Source of the DNA: Bacillota bacterium
GTDB taxonomy: Bacteria > Bacillota > Bacilli > Paenibacillales > NBRC-103111
Assembly: GCA_023386955.1 (NCBI GenBank)
Contig: JAEWIS010000044.1
Location: 186,001 to 250,000, forward strand
Reading direction: 5' to 3'
Length of the DNA stretch: 64,000 nucleotides
Position numbers and translations under genes: made by a program. The stretch's first letter is position 1, and each line of letters begins with the position of its first letter. The notes below the pieces were generated by a model. It was not told the DNA's origin and did not search any database. It saw only the letters and a program-made list of their open reading frames with translations. This document shows positions 35,569 through 44,666 of this stretch, one piece after another.

Positions 35569-35751
35569 TAACGGAACTGAGAAGCTCTTACACGCGAATT
35601 TGGCCCTCATTCTGGCTGTAACGGAACCAGATAACCGTTAGAGAGCCAATTTGCCGCAAAAAGGGAGCCCTTTCCCTCCTAAGGGTGTTTTAGTTCCGTT
35701 ACAATTTCAGCTGGCGGTTTTTTGGCTTCTAAGAGTCGCTGAGTTCCGTTA
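35569..35751 (+). repeat. DDII element B (183 bp, between ppk2 and the chemoreceptor)
   Basis: Units TAACGGAAC... lie at 35569 and 35619 (direct), 35678-35701 and 35728-35751 (inverted), with the 0/50/109/159 spacing. This locus has its own tail as well: units end in CTTA(G/C)A-like sequence instead of CTATTT. The 422-bp spacer contains nothing else obvious apart from the ppk2 upstream region. Confidence 0.88.
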
Positions 35752-35865
35752 GACGCGTGAGCGGGAGGAGGGCGTGCCAGCCCTGCGGATGAAGGAGAGG
35801 GCGGCCCACAAAATCAAAAAAAGGGCTGCCCCCAGGAGCAGCCCCGCCAAACGCAAACGTATCTT

Positions 35866-37614
35866 TTACTCCACCACAAAGCTTTGCAGCGAGCTGAACA
35901 GCTCCTTGGACAAAGCGTGAATATCCTCTGCTTGTCCCGCCACATGGCGGATAGCCGCATCCTGCTGCAGAGAGGTAGAGTTCACCTCCTGCACACCCGC
36001 CGCCGTTTCCTGGGCCACCGCGGCCACCTGCTGGAAGTTCTCCACCAGCTCCCGGCATTTCACCCGGATGGTGTCCACCTTGCCATTCACCTGGCCGATC
36101 CGGGAGGAAACCTCCGCCGTAGAGCCGGCAATGGCTTCAAATGAGCCGAGGCAGTTGACCACCTGGCTGTTCTGCTTCAAAATCATCTGCTGGCTGTTGG
36201 CAAGCTTCTCGCCCAGCGCCGCAATTTCCCCGCTAAGCCCGCTGATAATCCGCTCGATATTCTTCGATTGTTCACCTGTATGTAAGGATAATACCCGGAC
36301 CTCCTCGGCAATGACCGAAAATCCCTTGCCGTAGCTTCCTGCCCGTGCCGCCTCAATGGCCGCATTCAACGATAAGATATTGGTTTGCGAGGCAATCTCC
36401 CCGATGGTGCCGACGATGGCTCCGATCTTCGAGGAATGCTCCGAGAGCCCTGCCATGGATTGCTGCACCTGAAGGAGCAGCTCCTCGGTTTGTATGGACG
36501 CCTTCTGCAGCGCTTCTACGGAGGATTGCCCGTCCTTGGTGTTCTGCTCGGAGGTTTTGCCGCTTTGGCTCATCAGCCGGGCATATTCCCAGATGTCGCC
36601 GATTTCCCGTTCCAGCTGGTCGAGGATTCCCGCGCTGTTTTCCGCCTGCTGGGCTTGCTGCCCCGCACCCTTGGCGATCTCCTGGATAGCCGTTAGGATA
36701 TGGGCATTAGCCGCGGCGGTATCCTGGGAGTAACGCTGGAACTGTCCGGAATGCTCGTCTAAGGAAGTAGCGGCGGCTTTGGTCTCCAGTACCATATCCC
36801 GCACCTTGTCCACCATCGTATCGAAGGCGCGGCTCAGCTGGCCCAGCTCATCCCGGGAGGAGGAGTTGATCTTGTGGGACAGATTTCCTTCCGCAATAAC
36901 GGAAACCGCATTCTGCAGCCTTCGTATGCTCCTCCCAAAGTAGAGAATGATAATAACGGCAACGGCTGCCCCCAGAATAATCGCCAGGAGAGAGTAAAGC
37001 CACATGGACGCGGCGCTTTGGTCCAGCGTTTCTCGGGAGATTCCCATAGCCGACTCGGCATCCTGACTGAAGGCCGTATAGAACTGGTCGGTGAGCGTAA
37101 ATATTTTGTCCCGCTGCTTCTGGGTTTCTTCATAGAGATATTGGGTGTTCATCTGCTTCTCTACATCTTTCAGGTTTGGATCGGAAATGATGGTGACTGC
37201 CTGGTCGAACATATTGAGATAATCCGTGGTGGCCATCACCAGCTGGCTTCTCCATTTCAGCTGCTCCTCGGTGGAGGCGGTGTCTCCCAGCTGCTTGGAC
37301 TGCTCCAGAAACACAGGACGTGCTTCCTTGTATTTGTCGATAAAGGCTTGCGTGCGGGAGATCATCAGTCCGGAAGCAATATCCTTGATATCCTGGGCCG
37401 CACCCTTCAGCTCAAGAGCCTGCATCTGCAAGCGAACCTTGCTGTCCTGGGTCTCCATGTTGGTCCGGATCCGTCCGATTTGCCCGCTATTGAAAACCGC
37501 CGCCACTACGAATACGGCAATAATGGCAGCGAAGCCGATCCCCAAGCGCAGCTTCAGGGTCAGCTTCAATCCGGGGAATCTCCCCGCCAAGCGGGGGCTG
37601 TGACGAAAAAGCAT
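35866..37614 (-). CDS. Methyl-accepting chemotaxis protein
   Basis: The 582-residue chemoreceptor has an N-terminal TM (about 26-46) and a four-helix-type sensor region (about 50-200). TM2 is [24 protein letters not shown], followed by HAMP ([23 protein letters not shown]). The long cytoplasmic coiled coil carries the hairpin tip [23 protein letters not shown]. The ligand is unknown. GGAGGG lies 9 nt before the ATG at 37614. It is divergent from pstS, and TTTACA/CTTACA hexamers 11 bp apart face it, hinting at phosphate control. Confidence 0.93.
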   Translation of the reverse strand: MLFRHSPRLAGRFPGLKLTLKLRLGIGFAAIIAVFVVAAVFNSGQIGRIRTNMETQDSKVRLQMQALELKGAAQDIKDIASGLMISRTQAFIDKYKEARPVFLEQSKQLGDTASTEEQLKWRSQLVMATTDYLNMFDQAVTIISDPNLKDVEKQMNTQYLYEETQKQRDKIFTLTDQFYTAFSQDAESAMGISRETLDQSAASMWLYSLLAIILGAAVAVIIILYFGRSIRRLQNAVSVIAEGNLSHKINSSSRDELGQLSRAFDTMVDKVRDMVLETKAAATSLDEHSGQFQRYSQDTAAANAHILTAIQEIAKGAGQQAQQAENSAGILDQLEREIGDIWEYARLMSQSGKTSEQNTKDGQSSVEALQKASIQTEELLLQVQQSMAGLSEHSSKIGAIVGTIGEIASQTNILSLNAAIEAARAGSYGKGFSVIAEEVRVLSLHTGEQSKNIERIISGLSGEIAALGEKLANSQQMILKQNSQVVNCLGSFEAIAGSTAEVSSRIGQVNGKVDTIRVKCRELVENFQQVAAVAQETAAGVQEVNSTSLQQDAAIRHVAGQAEDIHALSKELFSSLQSFVVE

Positions 37615-37690
37615 ATGTATGCACCCTCCAACGATCGAATGAATTACGCTTCAACTATATAGGCGATTTATAATCGCAGCGTCACGGAAA

Positions 37691-37707
37691 TGTAAGGGAA
37701 TTGTAAA
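37691..37707 (-). promoter_or_regulatory. Weak PhoP-box pair facing the chemoreceptor gene
   Basis: On the minus strand TTTACA (37707-37702) and CTTACA (37696-37691) are 11 bp apart. GTGACG follows on the same period, then ATTATA as a possible -10. Only two good repeats, so tentative. Confidence 0.4.
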
Positions 37708-37770
37708 GTCATAAAGTTGTCGAAACCTTGGGAAAACGTCCCTATTCGTGTTATCGCATGTTTAAAATCT

Positions 37771-37809
37771 TTTACACTCCGTTTACGAATCTAGGGTTTA
37801 AGCTTAACA
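37771..37809 (+). promoter_or_regulatory. PhoP-box array upstream of pstS
   Basis: TTTACA 37771, TTTACG 37782, a degenerate AGGGTT 37793 and TTAACA 37804 are all on an 11-bp period, 55-90 bp before the pstS start. Confidence 0.75.
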
Positions 37810-37863
37810 AAACGCTGTTACCATGGGTTACAGAAAGATAACACTAAGGAGGACAAAGAGAAC

Positions 37864-38799
37864 ATGTCTAAGAAATGGTTGGTACTGATTCTTTCTGCAA
37901 TGATGATGGTGGGGGTTTTGGCAGGATGCGGAGACAAAAAAGAAGATACTTCCGCCAGCAGCCCGGCAGCAAGCACAGCGGCATCGGCGGGCACTGCAGC
38001 ATCTCCCGCAGCATCTAAGGCACCGACAGTGGAAGGCACCGTTACAGCTTCCGGCTCCAGCGCATTGCTTCCTCTGGTAAAGGCTGCTGCTGAAGACTTT
38101 ATGGCCAAGAATTCCAAGGCTACCATTAACGTAACCGGCGGCGGTTCCGGCACAGGCTTGAAAAACGTAGCAGACGGCACCTCCAATATCGGTAACTCCG
38201 ACGTGGCTGCCGGCGACGAATATAAGGACAAGGGTCTGGTTGACCACATTGTAGCTGTAGCGCCTTTCGCTATTATCGTAAACAATGATGTAACGGTAGA
38301 TAACCTGACAAAGCAACAAGCTGCCGATATTTTCTCCGGCAAAATCACCAACTGGAAGGATGTTGGCGGCAAGGACCAAAAGATCACCGTGATCCACCGT
38401 CCTGACTCCTCCGGCTCCCGTAAGCTGGTTCAACAAATCGTACTGGGCACTGCCCAATTCACTAAGGACGGCATTACTCAAGCTGAGTCCGGGGCCATGA
38501 AGACTTCCGTAGCCTCCACCACCGGTTCCATCGGCTATATCGATACTCCTTACATTGACAACACCCTGAAGGCTGTTAAGTTCGATGGCGTATCTTACTC
38601 CGCGGACACCATTAAGGGCGGAACCTACCCGCTGTTCGGCATTGAGCATATGTACACCAAGGGTGAGCCTACCGGCGCAACCAAGGCGTTCCTGGACTAC
38701 ATCCTGGGCGACGAGTACCAAAAACCCGCTGCCGGCAAAACCAAGTCCAAGATTGAAGAACTGGGCTTCCTGCCTGCTAGCCTTGCACCCAAGAAATAA
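37864..38799 (+). CDS. pstS: Phosphate ABC transporter substrate-binding lipoprotein
   Basis: PstS captures phosphate outside the membrane for PstCAB. The 311-residue product has a lipoprotein signal with lipobox VLAGC (Cys22) and a low-complexity Ala/Ser/Pro linker (about 28-58). The binding domain follows: ASGSSALLPLVKAAAEDF, TGGGSGTGLKNVADG, GNSDVAAGDEY, HRPDSSGSRKL, the Ser/Thr/Asp loops of phosphate-binding proteins. TAAGGAGGACAA precedes the ATG. Pho boxes lie upstream and a terminator lies between it and pstC, which allows more PstS than permease to be made. Confidence 0.95.
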   Translation: MSKKWLVLILSAMMMVGVLAGCGDKKEDTSASSPAASTAASAGTAASPAASKAPTVEGTVTASGSSALLPLVKAAAEDFMAKNSKATINVTGGGSGTGLKNVADGTSNIGNSDVAAGDEYKDKGLVDHIVAVAPFAIIVNNDVTVDNLTKQQAADIFSGKITNWKDVGGKDQKITVIHRPDSSGSRKLVQQIVLGTAQFTKDGITQAESGAMKTSVASTTGSIGYIDTPYIDNTLKAVKFDGVSYSADTIKGGTYPLFGIEHMYTKGEPTGATKAFLDYILGDEYQKPAAGKTKSKIEELGFLPASLAPKK

Positions 38800-38844
38800 T
38801 GAAGGAACAAGTTTCAATCCAGATACGGCCTAGATAAAGATGAT

Positions 38845-38875
38845 AAAAGCTCTGCCGCAAGGCGGGGCTTTTATT
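38845..38875 (+). terminator. Terminator or attenuator between pstS and pstC
   Basis: AAAAGCTCTGCC (38845-38856) pairs with GGCGGGGCTTTT (38861-38872) across GCAA, with two T-G pairs and a T-rich end. Confidence 0.8.
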
Positions 38876-38974
38876 GCGGATGAGAGTGGCACCGGAATGG
38901 GAATACAACATTGGACGGCGGACGAAAATAGTCGAAAGCCGTCTTTTGTTGTGTCTTCCGGTACGCCAAAAATG

Positions 38975-39013
38975 TTTACACCACGTTTACAATTCATTAA
39001 TGATTCCATAACA
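38975..39013 (+). promoter_or_regulatory. PhoP-box array upstream of pstC
   Basis: TTTACA 38975, TTTACA 38986, TTAATG 38997 and ATAACA 39008 are four hexamers exactly 11 bp apart, ending 55 bp before the start. pstCAB-phoU therefore seems to have its own PhoP-controlled promoter. Confidence 0.8.
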
Positions 39014-39068
39014 GTGGTGAATTAGAATGAAGCAAGTAGAGAGAGGCGTTATGAAGGAGGTTTTTAAT

Positions 39069-40004
39069 TTGTCAATCGCGGCGGAGGAAGTTCCTGCTAC
39101 GAATGAGAGAAAGTCCGGTCCCGTATCACGCTGGACCAGAATGCGGCTTGGGGAAGACGCAGCCATGAGATGGGTGTTTATCCTAAGCGCAACAATCGTG
39201 TCCGTTATTATTTTTACATTGATTTTTTTCGTGGGTTATCAAGGGACACAGACCTTCCGGGAGGTGTCGCTCAGCTCCTTTTTCTTCTCTCTGGACTGGA
39301 CACCCAGCGAAGGCCGATTCGGAGCCTTCCCATTCTTCTTCAGTACCATGGTGCTGACCCTGCTGTCGGTGCTGCTGTCCTTGCCCATTGCCTTGGGCGG
39401 CGCCGTATTCATGGCCAAAGTCGCACCTCAGTGGATGCGGGAAATTCTGCGTCCGGTAACGGATTTGTTCGTGGGGATTCCCTCCGTTGTGTACGGCTTT
39501 ATCGGCATGACCGTCATTGTGCCGTTTCTGCATAAGCTTTTCCCCAGTACCGTCGGTTATGGCATTCTGCCTGCTGCGATCATCCTGGCCGTTATGATTA
39601 TGCCTACGATCCTGTCCATTTCCGAGGATGCCATCCGTTCCTTGCCTGTCCGCCTGGAGGAGGCTTCCCTGGCTCTTGGCGCAACACGCTGGCAGACCAT
39701 CTGGAAGGTGCTGCTGCCCGCTTCCCGGCCTGGGGTCATCACGGCCATCATTCTGGGAATGGGCCGGGCCATCGGGGAAACCATGGCTGTATTCATGGTC
39801 ATCGGCAATTCCCCGCAGATGCCGAAGTCCCTCCTGGACTCCACTACGGTTCTGACCACGGCTATCGTGAAGGACATGCCCTCCACCTTTTACGGGACGG
39901 CCTGGAACAACGCGCTGTATCTGATGGCCCTTATGCTGCTATTAATCTCCCTTGCGCTGATCATCGGCATCCGCGTCCTGGCCAAAAGGAGTGAAGTCAA
40001 ATGA
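39069..40004 (+). CDS. pstC: Phosphate ABC transporter permease PstC
   Basis: This membrane permease has six predicted TM segments; the first is FILSATIVSVIIFTLIFFVGY. The binding-protein-dependent (EAA) loop is EEASLALGATRWQTIWKVLLP, followed by GMGRAIGETMAVFMV. Several in-frame starts exist. AAGGAGG (39054-39060) is ideally placed for TTG 39069 (MSIAAEEVPAT), so I prefer it; ATG 39051 would overlap the site and ATG 39027 is the longest option. The stop overlaps the pstA start (ATGA). Confidence 0.94.
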   Translation: MSIAAEEVPATNERKSGPVSRWTRMRLGEDAAMRWVFILSATIVSVIIFTLIFFVGYQGTQTFREVSLSSFFFSLDWTPSEGRFGAFPFFFSTMVLTLLSVLLSLPIALGGAVFMAKVAPQWMREILRPVTDLFVGIPSVVYGFIGMTVIVPFLHKLFPSTVGYGILPAAIILAVMIMPTILSISEDAIRSLPVRLEEASLALGATRWQTIWKVLLPASRPGVITAIILGMGRAIGETMAVFMVIGNSPQMPKSLLDSTTVLTTAIVKDMPSTFYGTAWNNALYLMALMLLLISLALIIGIRVLAKRSEVK

Positions 40005-40885
40005 TAACGACCCCATCCAAAGTGGCGCAACGAAACAAAATGTTCGACAAGGCGGCTACCGTCCTTCTTTGGGGAATCGGCTTCCTGATTATTGTGATTC
40101 TCGGCTGGTTCCTGTATAAAATTCTCGGTCCGGGTCTGAAGCATCTGACCCCCAGCTTTATCTTCGGAAAGCCTAGTGAGGTGCGGGCAGGCGGGGGCGT
40201 AGGCCCTATGCTGTTCAACTCCTTCTATATTCTGTTCCTGTCCATGGCAGTGTCGCTGCCTATCGGCTTCGGAGCAGGGATTTACCTGGCCATCTACGCC
40301 AAGAAAAACCGTTTTACGAACCTGATCCGGATTTCGGTGGAGGCCCTGTCCTCCGTTCCGTCCATTGTATTCGGCCTGTTCGGTTACCTGGTTTTCGTAA
40401 ACTGGATGGGGATGAAATTCTCCATCATTGCCGGCGCCTTGAGCTTGGCTCTTTTGAATCTGCCGGTTCTGGTCCGTAACACGGAGGAAGCTCTGCGGGC
40501 GGTGCCCGATTCCTATTGGGAGGCTTCACTTGCCTTAGGCTCTACCCGCTGGCAGGCGATCCGCAAGGTCATGCTGCCCGCAGCGCTGCCTACGCTCATC
40601 ACCGGCATCACGCTGGTTTCAGGCCGGGCACTGGGGGAGTCCGCCATTCTGATCTATACCTCGGGCGTATCCGTATCCCGGCACTTCCCCGACTTCGATT
40701 TGACAGCTATGGGCGAAACCCTCTCGGTCCATCTGTGGTATGTGCAGGCTTCGTCCCTGGTACCCGACGCCAAACAAATTGCCCAGGGCAGCGGCGCCCT
40801 GCTGGTCCTGGTGGTCCTGCTCTTCAACCTGCTGATCGCCGTTCCCAGCCGGATTCTGTCCAAAAAATTCAACGGAGGGAAGTAA
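40001..40885 (+). CDS. pstA: Phosphate ABC transporter permease PstA
   Basis: This is a 294-residue permease partner of PstC with about six TM segments (FLIIVILGWFLYKILG first). Its EAA-type loop is EASLALGSTRWQAIRKVMLP, preceded by VLVRNTEEALRAVPDSYW and followed by SGRALGESAILIY. It overlaps pstC by 4 bp and is followed by pstB after 6 bp, consistent with one translationally coupled operon. Confidence 0.95.
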   Translation: MITTPSKVAQRNKMFDKAATVLLWGIGFLIIVILGWFLYKILGPGLKHLTPSFIFGKPSEVRAGGGVGPMLFNSFYILFLSMAVSLPIGFGAGIYLAIYAKKNRFTNLIRISVEALSSVPSIVFGLFGYLVFVNWMGMKFSIIAGALSLALLNLPVLVRNTEEALRAVPDSYWEASLALGSTRWQAIRKVMLPAALPTLITGITLVSGRALGESAILIYTSGVSVSRHFPDFDLTAMGETLSVHLWYVQASSLVPDAKQIAQGSGALLVLVVLLFNLLIAVPSRILSKKFNGGK

Positions 40886-40891
40886 CCGTCC

Positions 40892-41647
40892 ATGGAGCCT
40901 AAAATATCGGTACGCAACCTGAATCTGTTTTACGGTGATAATCACGCCCTTCATGATATCAACCTGGATATCAAGAAAAACACCATCCACGCCCTGATCG
41001 GCCCGTCCGGCTGCGGCAAATCCACCTTCCTCCGCACCTTGAACCGGATGAATGACCTGATCGACAATGTCCGGATAACCGGAGATGTGAATGTAGAGGG
41101 TGTGAACATCAACAGCACCGGCACCGATGTGGTGAGCCTTCGCAAGAAGGTCGGTATGGTGTTCCAACGGCCCAATCCGTTTCCCATGAGCATCTACGAT
41201 AACATTGCTTATGGTCCGCGGGTTCACGGCATTAAGAAGAAGAGCATTCTGGATGGTATTGTGGAAAAAAGCCTCAAGCAGGCGGCATTGTGGGACGAAG
41301 TGCATGACCGGTTGGGCAAGTCCGCATTGGGGCTGTCCGGCGGACAGCAGCAGCGGCTGTGCATCGCGAGACTGCTGGCGGTAGAGCCTGATGTGCTCCT
41401 AATGGATGAACCCACCTCAGCGCTGGACCCCATCTCCACCCTGAAGGTGGAGGAGCTGTCCCAATCCCTGAAGGAATGGTATACCATCATTATCGTAACT
41501 CATAATATGCAGCAGGCAGCGCGGATTTCGGATTTCACTTCGTTTTTCCTGAACGGCTATATGGTGGAAACGGACAATACAGATACCATTTTCACGACGC
41601 CCCGGGATCAACGCACAGAGGATTATATTACAGGCCGTTTCGGCTAA
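40892..41647 (+). CDS. pstB: Phosphate ABC transporter ATP-binding protein PstB
   Basis: This 251-residue ABC ATPase powers PstCA. It has Walker [10 protein letters not shown], a Q-loop [23 protein letters not shown] signature [15 protein letters not shown], Walker [14 protein letters not shown], and H-loop [15 protein letters not shown]. The Q-loop region with [12 protein letters not shown] is diagnostic for PstB. GGAGGGAAG lies upstream of the ATG, next to the end of pstA. Confidence 0.97.
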   Translation: MEPKISVRNLNLFYGDNHALHDINLDIKKNTIHALIGPSGCGKSTFLRTLNRMNDLIDNVRITGDVNVEGVNINSTGTDVVSLRKKVGMVFQRPNPFPMSIYDNIAYGPRVHGIKKKSILDGIVEKSLKQAALWDEVHDRLGKSALGLSGGQQQRLCIARLLAVEPDVLLMDEPTSALDPISTLKVEELSQSLKEWYTIIIVTHNMQQAARISDFTSFFLNGYMVETDNTDTIFTTPRDQRTEDYITGRFG

Positions 41648-41678
41648 TAAATCAGATCATAAGAGGGGTGTACCCAGG

Positions 41679-42338
41679 GTGGATACCAGAACGAATTATC
41701 ATCAGTCCTTAAAAGCGATGCAAGATCTCCTGATGCATATGGGAACAACAGTGGAGAAGCAAATTTACAGAGCAGTGGATTCCTTGAAGAATTTGGATGG
41801 CGCCCTGGCCCAAAGCATCATCGATGAGGATGATGCCCTGGATCAAATGATGCTGGATATTGAAGACCGCTGCCTGCGTTTGGTTGCCCTGCAGCAGCCT
41901 ATGGCCGGTGACCTGCGGATCATCACCATGGCCGGGAAGCTTGCGGTGGATCTGGAGCGGATCGCCGACCATGCGGTGGATATCGCCAAGATTACCCGGC
42001 GTCTGACTGGGGAAGAGCTGATCAAGCCCATTGTGGATTTGCCCCGGATGGCGGACTTGTGCATCAAGATGCTGCAGGAGAGCCTGCTGGCTTACACCGA
42101 AGGCAATGTCAACCGCGCGGCATATATGGCCGAGCTGGATGACGAGGTGGACAGAATCTACAGCACGGTGCTGAACGAAGTGATGCCCATGATGAGCAAT
42201 GATACCGTCCGCAATAAGCAGCTGATGCAGCTGATGATGGCTGCACATTATCTGGAGCGGGTGGCGGATCATGCCACCAATATTGCCGAGGGTGTCATCT
42301 TTATGGTGACCGGCAAGCGCAAGGATTTGAATAAGTAG
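41679..42338 (+). CDS. phoU: Phosphate uptake regulator PhoU
   Basis: The 219-residue all-helical protein has the two PhoU repeats with their metal-binding E/D-x-x-x-D patterns: IIDEDDALDQMMLDIEDRCLRL with LAVDLERIADHAVDIAKI, and AELDDEVDRIYSTV with HYLERVADHATNIAEG. PhoU links the Pst transporter to PhoR signalling and damps uptake when phosphate is plentiful. The start is GTG 41679, 8 nt after AAGAGGGGTG. It is the last gene of the pst operon before a terminator. Confidence 0.95.
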   Translation: MDTRTNYHQSLKAMQDLLMHMGTTVEKQIYRAVDSLKNLDGALAQSIIDEDDALDQMMLDIEDRCLRLVALQQPMAGDLRIITMAGKLAVDLERIADHAVDIAKITRRLTGEELIKPIVDLPRMADLCIKMLQESLLAYTEGNVNRAAYMAELDDEVDRIYSTVLNEVMPMMSNDTVRNKQLMQLMMAAHYLERVADHATNIAEGVIFMVTGKRKDLNK

Positions 42339-42364
42339 CAATAGCCAGATTTTACATGAAATTG

Positions 42365-42423
42365 ACCTTTTCCTAATCTATCCGACATCTTTCGATGTTA
42401 CGATGGTGCGGAAAAGGTTTTTT
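42365..42423 (+). terminator. Terminator of the pst-phoU operon
   Basis: ACCTTTTCC (42365-42373) pairs with GGAAAAGGT (42410-42418), with an inner ACATC/GATGT hairpin and a run of T after the stem. Confidence 0.78.
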
Positions 42424-42444
42424 ACATAATCGGGGGAAAGCGGC

Positions 42445-44652
42445 ATGATGGAGCTGAAGAAGCTTAGAGAATGGTCAGGGGAAATATTCAAGCCGGACAG
42501 TAAAAAGCCGGCAGGTCTGATCTATGTGGATGTAGTGGAGCATGCGGGGCTTATCCGGATCCTCGGCCCGGAAACATGCGGACGGATGATTAAGGAAGCG
42601 GGTGACGTGCTCCGGGGACTGCAGGGGGAATGGCCGGAGATCCGCCAGTTCCGCCGGATGGGCGATGACTGGCTGGTTTATGCCGAGCTGGATGAGCAAG
42701 AGCCTGCCTCCGCCGGATACAGGCTGAAGCGGCTGGCTGAGAACGTCAATGCACGGCTGACGGTTATGTTCAACGGCAATCGGAATGAACGGGGGTATCC
42801 CTTATATACAGGCTGCTCCCTAATCGCTCCGGGTGAGCTTGAGACGGGAGAGGCGCGGCTGATATCGGCTTTGAAACGGGCGATGCGGAATATGCATACG
42901 CCTTTTCCCGCGCCTTTTGACCAGGAGAAGGATGAGGCCTTCCGCAGTATTCTGGCTGCACGCAGCATCCGTTCCGTCTACCAGCCGATTGTGTCGCTGC
43001 AGGATGCCGCCGTATTGGGTTATGAGGCTTTAACCCGCGGACCGGAGGAGAGCATCTTCTACTCCCCGTTGGAGCTGTTCGGCTTCGCCGAAGCCCGCGG
43101 CGAGCTGTACGCTCTGGACCGGCTGGCCCGGGAAAAAGCCATTGAGGGCTGCGCCGGGCTGGGCAAGGACCAGCGGGTATTCATCAACATCCCCGCCCAG
43201 GTGATCCATGACCCGCAATTTGCCCCGGGGGCTACGCTGGAGATTCTCCGCCGCTGCGGCATCCAGCCCCGCAATGTGGTGCTGGAGCTGACAGAGCGCA
43301 GCTCGATTGAGGATTTCGACACGGCCAAGCTGCTCTTGGAGCATTACCGCAATCAAGGCTATCAGATTGCCATCGACGACGCAGGGGCAGGTTATTCCTC
43401 CCTGCAGGCCATTGCGGAGCTGAAGCCGGATTTTATTAAGGTGGACCGGTCTCTTATTGAGAATATCCATCTGGACAAAATGAAGGAAACCTTATTGGAG
43501 ATCTTCGTTTCCTTCGCGCGGAAGATGAGCATCCGGATTATTGCAGAGGGGATCGAGTGTTGGGAGGAGCTGCAGAAGCTGCGCCAGCTGGGTGTCCATT
43601 ACGGGCAAGGTTATCTATTGGGATACCCGCGCCCGGGACAGGCGGAGCTGCCGGAGGAGATCGTCTCCAAGGTGAAGCGGATCAGCTATCTCCAGGGTCA
43701 GGACCGGGTCATGCAGATCGGAGCATTGGCTTCGCCGGCAAGCAGCTACGAAAGCGGTACGCCTATTTCCGTCATCGCGGATTATTTCAACCACAACGAG
43801 CATGTGCAGGGAACCGTCATTTTGGACAAGGGAAGGCCGGTAGGGCTTGTCATGCGGGAGCGGCTTTTCCAGCAGCTGGCCGGCAGGTACGGGGTCTCTC
43901 TATACTGGAGCAGGCCCATCAGCCAGCTGATGGACCGTGCGGCATTGATTGTGGACGAGATGCTGCCGGTGGAGTCCGCTTCCCAGATGGCCATGGCCCG
44001 GGAGATGAAGCGCCTGTATGACCTGGTGATTATTACTACAGGGGAGAAGCTCCTGGGGGTCGCGTCCATCCGCTCCATTCTGGAGAGCATTACCAACGAG
44101 CGGATGGAGAATGCACGGGTGGCCAACCCGTTGACCGGCCTTCCCGGCAATACCCAGATCAGCCGCGAGCTGAACCGGCGGATTCTGGACAGCTCGAAGT
44201 TCGTTGTGGTTTATGCGGATTTGGATCATTTCAAGTGGTACAATGACCGGTTCGGCTTTCAAAAAGGGGACGAGATGATCCAGCTGACGGCGGATGTGCT
44301 GCAGCAATCCGTTTCCGCATGCGGGCATCCCAGGGATTTCGTCGGACATATCGGCGGGGATGATTTTATCGTTTTGTCGCAAACCCGGGAGCCGGAGCAG
44401 CTGTGCGAGGAGATTATCCGCCGCTTCAAGCTGGGAGTGGAGCTGCTGATGGAGGATGTGGGGGAATGGGGGACGGTAACCGACCGGAACAACCGCCCTG
44501 TGGAGGGTGGAGGCTTGCACCTGTCCCTGTCTTTGTTGATTTGTGAATTTAGAGAACGGATCACTCTGGACCAAATTTCGGAGACAGCTGCCGCCTTGAA
44601 GAAAAAGGCCAAGTCCGCCGCGGGAAGCCTCTACGTAAAGGCCTATCTGTAG
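42445..44652 (+). CDS. Cyclic-di-GMP protein, EAL-CBS-GGDEF order
   Basis: This is a 735-residue soluble protein with three recognisable modules. The EAL phosphodiesterase domain (about 170-420) has GYEALTRGPEE, FINIPAQVI, ELTERSSIED, AIDDAGAGYSSL with DFIKVDRSL, and EGIECWEEL, so the metal and catalytic acids are present. A CBS-pair-like region (about 430-545) contains GTPISVIADYF, RPVGLVMRERLFQ and ITTGEKLLGVASI. The C-terminal GGDEF domain (about 560-735) has VVYADLDHFKWYNDRFG and active-site GGDDF in place of GGDEF. The N-terminal ~165 residues are unassigned. GGGGGAAAG lies 5 nt before ATG 42445. It follows the pst terminator and is probably a separate unit. Confidence 0.9.
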   Translation: MMELKKLREWSGEIFKPDSKKPAGLIYVDVVEHAGLIRILGPETCGRMIKEAGDVLRGLQGEWPEIRQFRRMGDDWLVYAELDEQEPASAGYRLKRLAENVNARLTVMFNGNRNERGYPLYTGCSLIAPGELETGEARLISALKRAMRNMHTPFPAPFDQEKDEAFRSILAARSIRSVYQPIVSLQDAAVLGYEALTRGPEESIFYSPLELFGFAEARGELYALDRLAREKAIEGCAGLGKDQRVFINIPAQVIHDPQFAPGATLEILRRCGIQPRNVVLELTERSSIEDFDTAKLLLEHYRNQGYQIAIDDAGAGYSSLQAIAELKPDFIKVDRSLIENIHLDKMKETLLEIFVSFARKMSIRIIAEGIECWEELQKLRQLGVHYGQGYLLGYPRPGQAELPEEIVSKVKRISYLQGQDRVMQIGALASPASSYESGTPISVIADYFNHNEHVQGTVILDKGRPVGLVMRERLFQQLAGRYGVSLYWSRPISQLMDRAALIVDEMLPVESASQMAMAREMKRLYDLVIITTGEKLLGVASIRSILESITNERMENARVANPLTGLPGNTQISRELNRRILDSSKFVVVYADLDHFKWYNDRFGFQKGDEMIQLTADVLQQSVSACGHPRDFVGHIGGDDFIVLSQTREPEQLCEEIIRRFKLGVELLMEDVGEWGTVTDRNNRPVEGGGLHLSLSLLICEFRERITLDQISETAAALKKKAKSAAGSLYVKAYL

Positions 44653-44666
44653 CCGGCTTTATTCCG

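Noticed and set aside
37718..37724. TGTCGAA upstream of pstS, matching the Spo0A box core.
   Set aside because: A 7-mer is too short to call by itself, and it is not in a typical position relative to a recognised promoter.
42351..42367. TTTACA followed 11 bp later by TTGACC before the EAL-GGDEF gene, considered as a PhoP site.
   Set aside because: Two hexamers only, overlapping the pst operon terminator.
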